64,000 nt of DNA from a virus, in IMG/VR virus record IMGVR_UViG_3300030012_002828, positions 1 through 64,000 of that record. One strand, 5' to 3'. The position numbers and the translations under genes were made by a program. Below the pieces are notes generated by a model that was given only the letters and a program-made list of their open reading frames with translations, ran no database searches and was not told the DNA's origin. Positions 46,708 to 58,049 of this stretch are shown here, one piece after another (positions within the stretch are counted from its first letter, which is position 1; each line of letters starts with the position of its first letter).

Positions 46708-49700
46708 TGAGTTTATATGTTCTAAATAAGGGTAAAACTTCCTATAATAACCCTTCTGATGCTTCATATGCTGTTTCTTCTAATGGTATTATTGTTGATA
46801 CAAGAAGTTCTACTAATTGGTCTTTATCTTCTTACAGTATTAGCAAAGCAGATAACTTAACTTCTCCAACAGGTACAGGTATTATTAATAGACATTTACC
46901 TTCAACTCAAACACTTACAGATGTTTTAGAAAATCCAGTAACTACTAAATCTTTCCAACTAAAATTACCGGTAGGACAGGCATTAACTTTAGACCCTCTT
47001 TATGATTATTTTGTAGTAATATATTCTACCGAAACATTTGATACAAATAATTTTGAAACTCACAAAAATAAAATACATGTAGCAAAAATTACAGAACAAA
47101 TACAGTTTGATTCTCCTAACGATGCCTTTGAATTTAGTCCTAAAACAAAAGTAGATAATGTAAAGGGCATAAAGTATGCCATATATAAAGGACATTTAAA
47201 AACAGATACAAATGTAGTAGCCGTAGGATTTGGTTTATTAGGTAATAGTGTTACTGGTAGATATTTTGGTAAATTGACAATTAGCACTCCTGCTGTTTAT
47301 TTTTATAATGATAGACTTAAAATTAAAAATCAATTAGATTATTCTACTAAATATGCACTTAAAAAAATAAATAGTACAGAATCAGAATTAACAACTCATT
47401 TTGTTACTGAATCGAATAGTAGTGCAAGGGTGGTAGATAAATCTCCTTTTACTTATTATGTAAATTTAGTAGATAATTTGAAACAAAAAGATTTTATTAG
47501 TAATACTGGTATAAGTACTGAATCAGATTTAACTGCTATGGGTACTGATGCAACTTATACAGTAGATTTAACTACATGGAATACTTGTTTTAAAAATATA
47601 AGAAGAGGTCTATCAGACACCTTTGCTTCATATACAGGCCCAAGTAGATATATTACTTATGCTAATTCTTCTGAAATTAATAACTTTATGCCTTTTGTAT
47701 TAGATTTAGATTTAAGTAAAACCATAAATAAAGTAGGTTCTTTTGGTCAAATAAAATTAGTAGATACAAGTAAAATATTAGATGAAAAAATAAACTTGTA
47801 TGATGATTTAAAGGTAAGACAAGTAATGTTTGAAGATGATATATCTAATAGTCATAGTGCTTTGCTATTTGGTTTAGCATCTATTACATCTGGTTCTAAT
47901 ACAATTAACATTACTAATTTAGAAAATGATACAAGTTTATCTTTTATTAATGGTTGTGAATTAATAGAAAATAGTAATGGTAAAGTTAATATTAGAATAG
48001 GTAATTATTTATTTAAATTAGATACAAATCCAATTGCTATACCAACTTTAAACTCTACAACTAATGAATTCGAGGGAGTTTTAAATTTTACCCATTGGAG
48101 AAGATTAACAGACAAATTTTGGTCAAATACTACTTTCCCAGAAGATATAACTTTACAACCTTATTTTAGAAAAGAATGGTCTACTATCCTTTCTAATTTA
48201 AAAATAGATTTTGATATAGATGAAAATTTATTTAATAGATTACAGTTACAACTAAAAGGCGGTCAATTTTCAGGTATGAGATTGAATATAAATACTGTTG
48301 ATAGTAATAATAAAATTATAACATTAGGTAACATTCCTTCATTTTCATATCATGGTACATACGATAATATAAATTTGTTAGATTATTTTACAGGTACAGG
48401 TATATATGATAAAATTTTGTTTGATGGTTCTGTTGAAGTTATAGAAGATGAACTAAATGCAGGGGGTCAATTAGTATACAATATAAGTGGAAGAGATGAT
48501 ATTCATAAACTATTAGGGCCAATTATTAATAAATCATTTTTACATGCAAGTGATTATATTTATTCAACAGAACATCCAATACAGGATATTAAAGAAACTG
48601 GTACTCAACTTGTTTCAAGTACGAGTTTTGGTGCAAACGGTATTTTTGCCGGAGATACTTCTGCAAGACCCTTTAATGGAACTGAATATTTATCTTGGAC
48701 TTATGGTACTAAATTATATACATCAGATGGAAGATTTATTGCCGCTTTTAAAGATATAACAAATGTAGGCTTTGTACAAATTAATTTTATTGAACCGGCA
48801 AGATGCTATTATCCTAAAACTGAAAATATTTATGTAGCAACCTCAGATTATATTATTTCCGGTACAGGCATTTCTACCTATAAAGACAGCCCTAATTATG
48901 CAAATAATATTAAACACGCTGCTAATAAAGGAATTTATTTTACTGCCGGACAAACGCATCCTTCATATGGTAATGTTGAACAACTTGTTGAAAAAGCAGG
49001 TACGACAGGTTCATTATCATTAGGTTTTGATATTAATAGTCCTACAAATATAAATTCCGATAACGAATTCTTATTCAGATTATCTTCAGAAGGCTTAACT
49101 AATACTTATCACAATTTAAAAACTATATCCTCATTAACAAATTATGATATTGTTTCTATATCAGGAGAAAATAATAATAATAAAGTAATATCAATAGCAC
49201 CCGTATCTCCGTTTATTTTAGGAAGAATTGATGAAAATTCTTTAGATACAAGATATACAAATAGTCAAGGTATGTATTTAATTAATTCACAAAGTTTAAC
49301 AAATGGTGGTTTAATAAATTATGTACATAATAAAACGCATGATTCTATAAATTCAAAAAAATCTTTCAGTATAAATAAATATGATAATATGATATATGGT
49401 AGTCCTTTATATAAATACATTGATTTACAAAACAAAACTTCATTATTTATAAAAGATACAATTACTCAGACTACTGAATTGGGTTCTACTAATACTTACA
49501 ATAATCATTACTCTATAATTAAACCTAATTATATTAAATATGCTACATCTTTTAAGTTTAAAGAAGCATTAACTATTAGAAATTCTAATGATGTAGTTAC
49601 AAGTGGAACTCCTACAATATATAATGAAGAACAATATTCTGATATTTTAAACAATACTCTAAGAAATAGTTTAACAGATGGTACTCAAACTATGTTAATA

Positions 49701-52700
49701 AAAAATCCTTTGTCGAGAGGATTTAAAACATACTTAGGAAGTCTAATGGCTGATTTTGAATATTATGATTCAACTAAAACAGGTACTATGCCAATATTGC
49801 CTAATATACAATATCAACTACCAAACGGTTCAGGAATAACATTTACAGAAGTATTACCAAAATATAAAATAGAAGATTTTGAAACTACCACAGGATTTTT
49901 CTTTTCAAATAATGTAACGGGTACAGGGCAAACAGATAGTAGAACTTGGACTAAAATAGGAGATATGAAATGGCAATATGAAATAATAGACCCTAAAGCA
50001 GTTATCTATCATATACTTGCCCCATGCGATATTTACAATGATAGTTTAAATAATGAAAACCATATAGGGTATGATGGACATAATTTTAAATTTAGTGATT
50101 TTGGTTTAACATTAATAGGCGAAGGTACTGATACTAATTCTAATATTACTCATTCTAATTATGAAGGTTCGGGTATTTCTAATAATAAATCTACTAATGA
50201 TTTTACATATTCTCCTATTTTAGATTCTGATATTGCCCCACAAAATATGAAAAGAGCATCATTGGGTAGATTAGTAGAAATAGGTTTTGATTTACATTTT
50301 AATATGATTGATTTAGAAAATGTAAATCCAGAACCTTTTAATTATGGAAATAAAAATGGGCACTATAAAAAATATGAAAAACTTAGAATGGCTGAAAAAA
50401 CACCAATTAAATTTACAGAAAATACCCCAATAGGTAGCGGTACAGTAAATGTTTCAGTAGGAGATTGGTTTTTAAATTATGCTGACGGGGGAACAAATTC
50501 AAAAGATTTAGCCTATGATATACTATTTACTGACGCAGGAGATTTTGTAGGTATAGTTAATGAACAATATAGTGGTGTTGGTGTACCAACTTCTAATTTT
50601 TTCAATGGTATATTTACTGCTACTACTGCTAATAATGGTTCTTATACTAATGTATCTACTTTATCTGATGGTGTAGGTACAGGAATGGGGTTTGATATAA
50701 CAGTAACAGGTGGTGTTATAAGTTCTCTCGAACTTAATTTAAACAATAGAGGTTCAGGTTATCAAATATTAGATACAGTAATTATACCTGCAAATTCGGT
50801 AATAGGTAATCCCAATGATATTTCTTTGATTTTATTTGATGCAAATTTAGTTAATTATGTTTCATTATTAACGCATAGTACTCTAACTCCTGTATCTACT
50901 CAATTACTTGGCTTAAATCATACATTAGGTGGTGACGGTAACCCTTATGCTTATACAATAAATGATTTTACTGACCCTCCAAATTATACTTTTGCTAATG
51001 CTTTAAGATTTAAATCAGACCTTAATTATGCTGGTTCAAGAGCAACAATTGTTGCGGGTACTCATGTATATGCTATGAGAGTTAAATATAAAGATTCTAC
51101 TACCAGTACAGAAAGAGATAGAGATAGTGCTTCTAACTTTACTCCACCTAATATACAATTTGATATTACACATTTTACTGAATCTTGGGTTCCAACAATT
51201 ATAAAAAACCAAAGCGGTCTTATGGGTCTTTCAAGAGATAATAGATATATGCAATTACATTATAATACAAGATTTTTAAGATGGACTTTAGGAGATGGAG
51301 ATACTTCTTTTTCAGAAAAAGGACAAGAATGGGGTACGACCAATGAATATTTATTTGGTTTAGTTTCTCAGTATTCGGATGAATGGAGTGGTCAATCATC
51401 TGCATTTGATGGTGTACAAGAGCAATCTTTTGTTAATTGGGGTACATTAAATCCTCACTATCAATCTCCTAAAGTTTATTTGCCGTTTGTGTTTGTAGGT
51501 CATTATTTGTGGTCTAATACAAATAATCATGATTTAGGTTTAATTGCTGAAGGTGGTGAGGGTGCAAGAAGATTACACCCCTTTGCTAATACATTTAGAT
51601 TCAGAACGGTAGATGATGATGCCGTTGGTGCTACTGCATCTAACGATAAAGAAAAAGGTCACCGTTCTTTTGTTGGAGGTATTATAAGAGGGGTTAATAA
51701 TATGACTTTAACTGCATTTTTAAATAATGGTGATACTACCGTTAATATAAATTCTAATGATTATAATGTTAAAGATGAACTTTATTATTATGAAAATAAT
51801 GATGTTAGCAAACCAAGATTTATTGGTCAAGTAGCATCAATACCTAACTCTACAAGTCTTACTTTAACTACTGCTTATGCAGGAAGACAATTATCTACTG
51901 GTAGAGAAATCCGTATTTTTGAGCCTCATCTAAAATCTTATTATCACCCCTCAAGAGTAATGCAAAATTTTGAAGAAACTTCTACGGGTTCAATTCCTAA
52001 TGGACATACGGGCTTTGTTAAATATGGTTTAAAAAGTGATACTCAAACCAATACCTTAAATCACGGTGGTATGTATTCATCCGGTTATTTTACTTTATTA
52101 AATAAAAGACCATTATCAGGTTCTTTTAAAGATAATAATTTAGAAGCGGGTGCTTCTATAACTTTAAATTTAAAGGTAGATACAACAACAATTCCAAATA
52201 ATATTATGGAATGGAGATTTCCTCATACAAAATCTGGTGGTGCTGGTTCTGGTGGGGCTGTATATCAATCAGATAAATTTGCTGAACATGCAACTCAAAA
52301 TAACAATGCATTTACTGACCAAGTACACTCATGGCATATGCCTATTCTTTCAGGTTCATATTTCTTTTCACCTCATAGATATAATGCAGAATTTGTAAGT
52401 AATACAGGTATTTATGGAGTAAATGATAATGTATTAGCAGGGATATTTGGATTCAAACCTCATTTACTAATACATAGTGCTGAGACTGGTATAACAGTAA
52501 GTTCACAAGGAGATGATATTACACATTACGGGGTAACAGAAGATAAATTTAGAGTTATAGATGGTACTGATGTTAGAAAAATAACTATTGATTTTAGTAC
52601 AGGTCTGTTAAAAAATAATTGGTTACAGTTTTCACCTAATCTAACCGGTTTATATTTAGTTAGTAACGCTGTAAGTAATGTTGAAGAAACAACTTTAGAA

Positions 52701-54395
52701 GAAGAATTCCAAGCACCGTCAGTAGTAAATCCAAGATATATTGGTACATTTGATAATTCAACAAATGTATATACACCTTCACCCAGTAAACCATTTTTGA
52801 AAGGTTCACATACAATACCATATCATATACATCAAATACTAAGACATGAAATTATTTTTAGTGCTGAGGGAGAACAAATACATCATATCTTTATTGATAA
52901 TGCTTCAGATGTAGATATAAGTATGCAAGGTTACAGGGTAATGAAATTATCAGATAATTGTATGTATGATTTTTCTCCTGATGAAATATTTTTAAATTCT
53001 TTGTCTACAAGGTACTCTAAGCACCCTACTAAAAAAGAAATGTTAAGTAAAATAAAAAAGATAAATGTAAGTGGTAAATTGCAAATTGATGCTCTTGATT
53101 TACAAGGTAGTGATGAATTCACAATAGATGAAGGTTTAAGCGGTGGGTCAGATGGTATTTTATCTATGTATGTATTATTAGACCCTGAACCTACAAATTC
53201 TAATTATGTTCTTTTAAGAAATAAAACACATATATTAGAAAAGTTTCCTATTGGTTCTTATAATTTATTTATAAATGATGGTAAAAATAAATATGAAACT
53301 GTTGTTAGAGTTGATGAGGAAGATATAGATAATAATAAAGATGAACAGCAAGTAAAATTATATTTTAATGAAGTGCAAAATATGAAGGGTTTAGTATCTT
53401 TAGGTGAAATATTTAATATTACAATACCTGCTTATGTAAATACAGAAAATATAAATGTCGCAAAAATAGGTTCTACATATAATATAGGGGAAGAAGTTGA
53501 AAATATTATTAATAGTTTATTTGAAGAAAATAATATTCCATATACTAAAAAACAAATTACTGAAAAATACTTTGCTTCACCAACATATAATGGTTCTGAT
53601 TTATATAATGCTCTAACTTATATAGCAAGATATAAAAATTTAGAACCAATTATTATTAATAAAAATATTAAGATTAGAAAATTAAATGATGAAGATGATA
53701 TTACTGGTATAGAATTAGTAGAAGGAATATCCGAAATAACTTCAACAAACAGAAATCAAACTATGTTTGATGTATTTAATAATATAGTTGTTTACGGAAA
53801 CGGTGTTAAAGGTTTAAAGTTTGATAGTAAAAGTATTGATGAAGTAGGTATTAAAACTCTCGAAGAAACAGATTTAAATTTAACTACACAACAACAGGTA
53901 GATGAAAGAGCATCTGATTTGTTAAATCTACATAGTCGTAATAATAATCAAATTGATATTACTGTTGGAGATACAGGAATAGAACATTTAGAAGTAGGAG
54001 ATATAATTAAAGTAGACTATCCGAGTTTAAATATTAGAGTAGGAAGATATATGATATTAGCAATAAGACATAGAATAGGTAAATTACCTGTATATTCATT
54101 AGGTTATTATAATAAAAATTTATCATACAGAATTGCTGAAGTTATTGCTTCCGGTAAAAATGTTTCTTCACAAATTAGAGGTTCTACATTTATTGAAACG
54201 GCAGATGATTTTACCGCATCTGTATCTCTAAATATTAAAGAATTAGAAATCCAAATAGATGAAGTGACGGGTGTATCTTCGACACAAAATGTATTAGGTT
54301 TTAATACTACATTAGGTTTTAATACCAATATAGGCTTCATAGGTACTGTTGGAAGTGAAACTTTAACTACTTTGTATAGAGAGGATTTATCATGA
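46707..54395 (+). CDS. Giant tail hub and tip protein
   Basis: 2562 residues, the largest gene here; it shares a base with the previous stop. Mostly beta-strand sequence rich in Asn, Ser, Thr, Tyr and Gly. Near 1320-1370 lies a Gly-rich phage domain (N-N-R-G-S-G-Y); near 1665-1740 another small beta domain (G-D-T-T-V-N-I). The region from about 2150 to 2460 (I-E-H-L-E-V-G-D-I-I-K-V-D-Y ... V-G-R-Y-M-I-L-A-I) looks like the hub domains of siphovirus tail-associated proteins. The end carries a repeated L-G-F-N-T, G-F-N-T-N, G-F-I-G strip. Likely hub plus host-binding domains in one chain. Confidence 0.7.
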   Translation: MSLYVLNKGKTSYNNPSDASYAVSSNGIIVDTRSSTNWSLSSYSISKADNLTSPTGTGIINRHLPSTQTLTDVLENPVTTKSFQLKLPVGQALTLDPLYDYFVVIYSTETFDTNNFETHKNKIHVAKITEQIQFDSPNDAFEFSPKTKVDNVKGIKYAIYKGHLKTDTNVVAVGFGLLGNSVTGRYFGKLTISTPAVYFYNDRLKIKNQLDYSTKYALKKINSTESELTTHFVTESNSSARVVDKSPFTYYVNLVDNLKQKDFISNTGISTESDLTAMGTDATYTVDLTTWNTCFKNIRRGLSDTFASYTGPSRYITYANSSEINNFMPFVLDLDLSKTINKVGSFGQIKLVDTSKILDEKINLYDDLKVRQVMFEDDISNSHSALLFGLASITSGSNTINITNLENDTSLSFINGCELIENSNGKVNIRIGNYLFKLDTNPIAIPTLNSTTNEFEGVLNFTHWRRLTDKFWSNTTFPEDITLQPYFRKEWSTILSNLKIDFDIDENLFNRLQLQLKGGQFSGMRLNINTVDSNNKIITLGNIPSFSYHGTYDNINLLDYFTGTGIYDKILFDGSVEVIEDELNAGGQLVYNISGRDDIHKLLGPIINKSFLHASDYIYSTEHPIQDIKETGTQLVSSTSFGANGIFAGDTSARPFNGTEYLSWTYGTKLYTSDGRFIAAFKDITNVGFVQINFIEPARCYYPKTENIYVATSDYIISGTGISTYKDSPNYANNIKHAANKGIYFTAGQTHPSYGNVEQLVEKAGTTGSLSLGFDINSPTNINSDNEFLFRLSSEGLTNTYHNLKTISSLTNYDIVSISGENNNNKVISIAPVSPFILGRIDENSLDTRYTNSQGMYLINSQSLTNGGLINYVHNKTHDSINSKKSFSINKYDNMIYGSPLYKYIDLQNKTSLFIKDTITQTTELGSTNTYNNHYSIIKPNYIKYATSFKFKEALTIRNSNDVVTSGTPTIYNEEQYSDILNNTLRNSLTDGTQTMLIKNPLSRGFKTYLGSLMADFEYYDSTKTGTMPILPNIQYQLPNGSGITFTEVLPKYKIEDFETTTGFFFSNNVTGTGQTDSRTWTKIGDMKWQYEIIDPKAVIYHILAPCDIYNDSLNNENHIGYDGHNFKFSDFGLTLIGEGTDTNSNITHSNYEGSGISNNKSTNDFTYSPILDSDIAPQNMKRASLGRLVEIGFDLHFNMIDLENVNPEPFNYGNKNGHYKKYEKLRMAEKTPIKFTENTPIGSGTVNVSVGDWFLNYADGGTNSKDLAYDILFTDAGDFVGIVNEQYSGVGVPTSNFFNGIFTATTANNGSYTNVSTLSDGVGTGMGFDITVTGGVISSLELNLNNRGSGYQILDTVIIPANSVIGNPNDISLILFDANLVNYVSLLTHSTLTPVSTQLLGLNHTLGGDGNPYAYTINDFTDPPNYTFANALRFKSDLNYAGSRATIVAGTHVYAMRVKYKDSTTSTERDRDSASNFTPPNIQFDITHFTESWVPTIIKNQSGLMGLSRDNRYMQLHYNTRFLRWTLGDGDTSFSEKGQEWGTTNEYLFGLVSQYSDEWSGQSSAFDGVQEQSFVNWGTLNPHYQSPKVYLPFVFVGHYLWSNTNNHDLGLIAEGGEGARRLHPFANTFRFRTVDDDAVGATASNDKEKGHRSFVGGIIRGVNNMTLTAFLNNGDTTVNINSNDYNVKDELYYYENNDVSKPRFIGQVASIPNSTSLTLTTAYAGRQLSTGREIRIFEPHLKSYYHPSRVMQNFEETSTGSIPNGHTGFVKYGLKSDTQTNTLNHGGMYSSGYFTLLNKRPLSGSFKDNNLEAGASITLNLKVDTTTIPNNIMEWRFPHTKSGGAGSGGAVYQSDKFAEHATQNNNAFTDQVHSWHMPILSGSYFFSPHRYNAEFVSNTGIYGVNDNVLAGIFGFKPHLLIHSAETGITVSSQGDDITHYGVTEDKFRVIDGTDVRKITIDFSTGLLKNNWLQFSPNLTGLYLVSNAVSNVEETTLEEEFQAPSVVNPRYIGTFDNSTNVYTPSPSKPFLKGSHTIPYHIHQILRHEIIFSAEGEQIHHIFIDNASDVDISMQGYRVMKLSDNCMYDFSPDEIFLNSLSTRYSKHPTKKEMLSKIKKINVSGKLQIDALDLQGSDEFTIDEGLSGGSDGILSMYVLLDPEPTNSNYVLLRNKTHILEKFPIGSYNLFINDGKNKYETVVRVDEEDIDNNKDEQQVKLYFNEVQNMKGLVSLGEIFNITIPAYVNTENINVAKIGSTYNIGEEVENIINSLFEENNIPYTKKQITEKYFASPTYNGSDLYNALTYIARYKNLEPIIINKNIKIRKLNDEDDITGIELVEGISEITSTNRNQTMFDVFNNIVVYGNGVKGLKFDSKSIDEVGIKTLEETDLNLTTQQQVDERASDLLNLHSRNNNQIDITVGDTGIEHLEVGDIIKVDYPSLNIRVGRYMILAIRHRIGKLPVYSLGYYNKNLSYRIAEVIASGKNVSSQIRGSTFIETADDFTASVSLNIKELEIQIDEVTGVSSTQNVLGFNTTLGFNTNIGFIGTVGSETLTTLYREDLS

Positions 54396-54766
54396 CAATA
54401 ACAGATAGCGGCAGAAATTTATTAGCGCAAGCAATTAGAGGTGACTTAACTCAAGGTTTCAATGCTTTTAATAAAATGGATATTGGTGAAGCAGGAGGAA
54501 GTACAGACCCAACATTAAATGCTCTTGATGTTTCAATAACAGGTAATAACCCATTTGCATTAAATTCAGTTACAAGGTCAATAGAAAATCAAGTAGAGTT
54601 TTATTCAAGAATTTCAGGTACAACATATTCAGGTTATGTGATTAGAGAAGTAGGAATATTTGATTCTTTAGGTACTACAATGTTGTTAAGAGTACCAATA
54701 GACCCGATTGGGCCACTTGAAACAGGAAAACAATATGACATAAGAATTATTATAGAGGTAGAGTAA
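54392..54766 (+). CDS. Small tail-tip or fibre attachment protein
   Basis: 124 residues, ATGA overlap with the hub gene. The start M-T-I-T-D-S-G-R-N-L-L-A-Q-A-I and the later V-I-R-E-V-G-I-F resemble N-terminal attachment domains of phage tail fibres (G-x-x-x-L-x-x-A-I and E-I-G-I-F patterns). It probably joins hub and fibre. Confidence 0.65.
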   Translation: MTITDSGRNLLAQAIRGDLTQGFNAFNKMDIGEAGGSTDPTLNALDVSITGNNPFALNSVTRSIENQVEFYSRISGTTYSGYVIREVGIFDSLGTTMLLRVPIDPIGPLETGKQYDIRIIIEVE

Positions 54767-54767
54767 A

Positions 54768-57029
54768 ATGGTAGATTATACAAATAGAGATTATATTACA
54801 AACTTAAGTGCAACAGATACAACTGATGGATTAACAGATGGAGTAGACCATCTACATTCGGGTTTAATTAAAGTTTTATCAAAAATAAATAAAGGTAATT
54901 ATATTGCTGAATATGGTTCTTCTGTATTTCAGCAAATAGCAGGTAATAGCAGAACCAAATTTAAATTTAATGGGAATATAAAATATGTTAGAGATGGTAG
55001 AATATATGTTGGTACACCGACTGAGGTTGAATTAACATCTAACCCTAATGGAACAAATGATAGATATGATTTAATTGTAATATCGGGTTCAGCCTTAGCG
55101 GTTAGAACGGGTAATGATTCTACGACACCTATTGTACCAGAATTAGAAAGTGATGATATACCAGTAGCGATGGTAAAAGTTGTTGGTGGTTCAGGTGCAA
55201 ATATAATAACAAGACCCATACAACTTTATGGCTATGATAAATCTACATTTGCAGAATCTATTGAGAAGTTATATAACAATGTGGGTACAGAATCTGTAAC
55301 ATTAGAAGCAAACGGAGATGTATCATTAACAGGTAGTTTAATCGTAGGAAGTAATATTATCAAAGCATCAGACTCAGGAAGCACAATTACGATGGACACC
55401 AACGATAATGTAACCATTGGGAACAACTTAACAGTAGGAAATGACTTAACTTTAGGAAATAATACAATTAGAGCATCCGATGGGGGAACAGTAATTACAA
55501 CAGATACAAGTAGTAATGCAACCATCATTAATAACTTAACAGTAGGTGGCGATTTACTTGGGCCGGTTAATGGTACATTTAATATTGCTTCAATGCGAAG
55601 TATAGTGTTTAAAGTAGATACTCAAGATAATAGTAATGAAACTTGGTCTTTTATGAATGGGGCAGGTTCTACGGTTGTTACAATTGATGAATTAGGTAAT
55701 GTAAGTATGAACAATTTAGATGTCAAGGGAGGTAGTATTGATTCGTCAGTAGCAGGAACAATAACTATGCAACAACATACATTATTTGGTAAAGGTCTTA
55801 CTAATTTACCAAATAGAGCAATTACAAATCGAGGTTATAGAGAAACCGTAGAAACTAAATATATGGCTTTAACGGCTAATGCTAATCAAACATCGGGTAC
55901 TGTTGTTCCTGATGGTAATCCAAATGCTCTTGCTCAAAATAGTACGGATTATGTTATAAGACAAAATATTATGGAAGCAATAACATATCCTTTAGATTGC
56001 TTAAAAGAAGTATATTATTTAGGTACAAATGAAGATGACCAAATTTCTTTTGATAATACTATATTTAGTGGTTCATATTCAGGGGGTTCGAGTGACCCGC
56101 TTTTTGAAATGAATATAGGTTTAACAGGAACAAATTTTCAAAATAATAATGGGTTATATGGTAGTGGTGGATTTGTATGTTTAGCAGCAGATACATTTAG
56201 TGGCGGTATAACAGATTTTGAAAATAGAAAAATTACATTAGTAAATACCAGTAATATACCTATTTATATATTTAGTTTTTTAGGTTCAGGAGAAGAAGGT
56301 TTTCAAAAAATGGTTGCACCGCTTTTTGGTAAAGGTATTTTTACACAAAATAGGTTGGGTGGTTTTACAGCCATGAATTGTGTTAATTTACAATCTGTAC
56401 TACATACTCAAACATTAAACACAATAACAGCAAATCCACATAATATATTATTTTATACAGGTGGCGGTGGCAGTACGCTTAAAGTGCTTGATGCTTATGT
56501 GTTAAAACCAACAGAAAGTGTCACATTACAAAACTTTAGTGTTGGTACTGAACATCCTGAAGATGAAATGATGGAACATCATGGTTTTATGAATAATCAA
56601 GTAATTTCTCAATTTTATAATCCACCACAATTAGGTAATAGTGGGCCTCTTCATTATTGGATGCCTATTGCTAATGCAACAAATAGTATAACAAGTAGAG
56701 TATTAACTAATTATTTTGAAGATACTGTACTTCCTCATGTTGGACAATCAGGTTATACACTACATATGGCAAAAATAGGCGGCAGTTCAGTTCTTTTACC
56801 GCCTCATGCACCTCAAGGAACACAATATTTTGTTTATGCTGAAACATCAACTAATATATTATGTGCTAATCCAAGTGGGGGTCATATATTAGAAACTGCT
56901 GGTATTATTGCACAAGATGTTTTTACTAATGCTTCTTCAACAACAACTTCAACATCAGATACTTTATCGGCAGGTGAAATGGCAACTTATGTTAAGTTAT
57001 TTATTGGTAATTGGTTAAAGGTGGGTTGA
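54768..57029 (+). CDS. Tail fibre protein
   Basis: 753 residues. After a beta N-terminal domain, residues 185-265 hold repeats of N-N-L-T-V-G-N-D-L and related forms, typical of trimeric beta-helical fibre shafts. The C-terminal 400 residues are Gly/Ser/Asn-rich and probably form the receptor-binding head. It has a His-rich spot (D-E-M-M-E-H-H-G near 601). Confidence 0.75.
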   Translation: MVDYTNRDYITNLSATDTTDGLTDGVDHLHSGLIKVLSKINKGNYIAEYGSSVFQQIAGNSRTKFKFNGNIKYVRDGRIYVGTPTEVELTSNPNGTNDRYDLIVISGSALAVRTGNDSTTPIVPELESDDIPVAMVKVVGGSGANIITRPIQLYGYDKSTFAESIEKLYNNVGTESVTLEANGDVSLTGSLIVGSNIIKASDSGSTITMDTNDNVTIGNNLTVGNDLTLGNNTIRASDGGTVITTDTSSNATIINNLTVGGDLLGPVNGTFNIASMRSIVFKVDTQDNSNETWSFMNGAGSTVVTIDELGNVSMNNLDVKGGSIDSSVAGTITMQQHTLFGKGLTNLPNRAITNRGYRETVETKYMALTANANQTSGTVVPDGNPNALAQNSTDYVIRQNIMEAITYPLDCLKEVYYLGTNEDDQISFDNTIFSGSYSGGSSDPLFEMNIGLTGTNFQNNNGLYGSGGFVCLAADTFSGGITDFENRKITLVNTSNIPIYIFSFLGSGEEGFQKMVAPLFGKGIFTQNRLGGFTAMNCVNLQSVLHTQTLNTITANPHNILFYTGGGGSTLKVLDAYVLKPTESVTLQNFSVGTEHPEDEMMEHHGFMNNQVISQFYNPPQLGNSGPLHYWMPIANATNSITSRVLTNYFEDTVLPHVGQSGYTLHMAKIGGSSVLLPPHAPQGTQYFVYAETSTNILCANPSGGHILETAGIIAQDVFTNASSTTTSTSDTLSAGEMATYVKLFIGNWLKVG
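55365..55560 (+). repeat. 108-base tandem repeat in the tail fibre gene
   Basis: Units start at 55365 (A-S-D-S-G-S-T-I-T) and 55473 (A-S-D-G-G-T-V-I-T), 36 codons apart, each going on into a T-V-G-(N/G)-D-L turn. The second copy is shorter. Similarity is visible at protein and DNA level. Such shaft repeats can expand or contract to change fibre length. Confidence 0.7.
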
Positions 57030-57030
57030 T

Positions 57031-57879
57031 ATGGATTTTCTTTTTACTAATTTAAAAAAGGGTACTAAGATTCGTAAAAAAAGATTAGCAGGTGGTTCAA
57101 GTCCACCGCAAAACCCATCTACTAAATTACCTGTTCCTACTAATAGCATTTATCAGTTATATTTAGGAACACCCGGTTCTAATGTTTATCCCGCAATTCA
57201 TTTTACTTTTGTTAGTTTTAACTCAAATACTGTTTCAACAAGTACAGAAAACTTTGATACTTATACAGATATTACTTCTATGTCAGTAAATCCACCAACA
57301 TCAAATCCTAATAATACACAAACTCTTTTACCAGAAACAACATATCAACAAGAAATATCAGTACCTGCTGCAACTGCTAATATGAATATAGGTCAATCGG
57401 CAGGTATACCAATAATAATTGGTGCTTTATATAAGTTTAATACACAATATATTCCTTCGCATTTTTACGATTATGAATTGACAATAGTTTCTTCATCTTT
57501 AGCAAACGGTGCTCAACTTACTCCTTTTGCAAATAATAATGTACAAGGGCCAGCATCTTCTGTTCCTAATATTAGTAATTGGCCTGCCGGTGGTAAAAGT
57601 GGTTGGCATATAGACCCATTTTTTACAAATCCAAACCCAGATACAGGTATTTACGGACAAAATTATAGTTTTTCATTTGCTAATCCACCTGCTGTAACTA
57701 ATCTTAATTGTCCAAGATTAGTAATTCAATATGGTGGTGGTAAAGGCTCTCAAATACCATTACAAGCAGGAGATACATTTACTTTAAACTTAAAAGCCGG
57801 ATTAGATTTTAATGCTAATTACCCAAGCGCAACAACACCGATTTTTTATAATCATAGGATAGTGGTTACTTTAGTATAG
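57031..57879 (+). CDS. Putative fibre-tip or adhesin protein
   Basis: 282 residues with a basic N-terminus (K-K-G-T-K-I-R-K-K-R) and Gly-Gly-Ser-Ser-Pro-Pro linker, then a beta-rich, Asn/Pro/Thr-rich body. It follows the fibre gene at once and may cap it or help its folding. No family recognised. Confidence 0.55.
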   Translation: MDFLFTNLKKGTKIRKKRLAGGSSPPQNPSTKLPVPTNSIYQLYLGTPGSNVYPAIHFTFVSFNSNTVSTSTENFDTYTDITSMSVNPPTSNPNNTQTLLPETTYQQEISVPAATANMNIGQSAGIPIIIGALYKFNTQYIPSHFYDYELTIVSSSLANGAQLTPFANNNVQGPASSVPNISNWPAGGKSGWHIDPFFTNPNPDTGIYGQNYSFSFANPPAVTNLNCPRLVIQYGGGKGSQIPLQAGDTFTLNLKAGLDFNANYPSATTPIFYNHRIVVTLV

Positions 57880-57887
57880 GTGATATT

Positions 57888-58040
57888 ATGGACTATTGTA
57901 TAGCGAATTATTGTTTCACAGGATATGAAATAGCAATATTAATAGTATTAGAAATATTATTTTGGACAGGATTAGGATTTTTCGGTTATAGAAAATATAA
58001 AAAGGCTAAAATCAAAAATAAGAAAAAATGGAAAATTTAA
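57888..58040 (+). CDS. 50-residue single-pass membrane protein
   Basis: The ATG at 57888 follows AGGTGATATT. Residues 14-34 form one strongly hydrophobic helix, followed by a Lys-rich tail. Last gene of the rightward block. It could be a small holin or a membrane factor. Confidence 0.6.
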   Translation: MDYCIANYCFTGYEIAILIVLEILFWTGLGFFGYRKYKKAKIKNKKKWKI

Positions 58041-58049
58041 AAATTTTGC

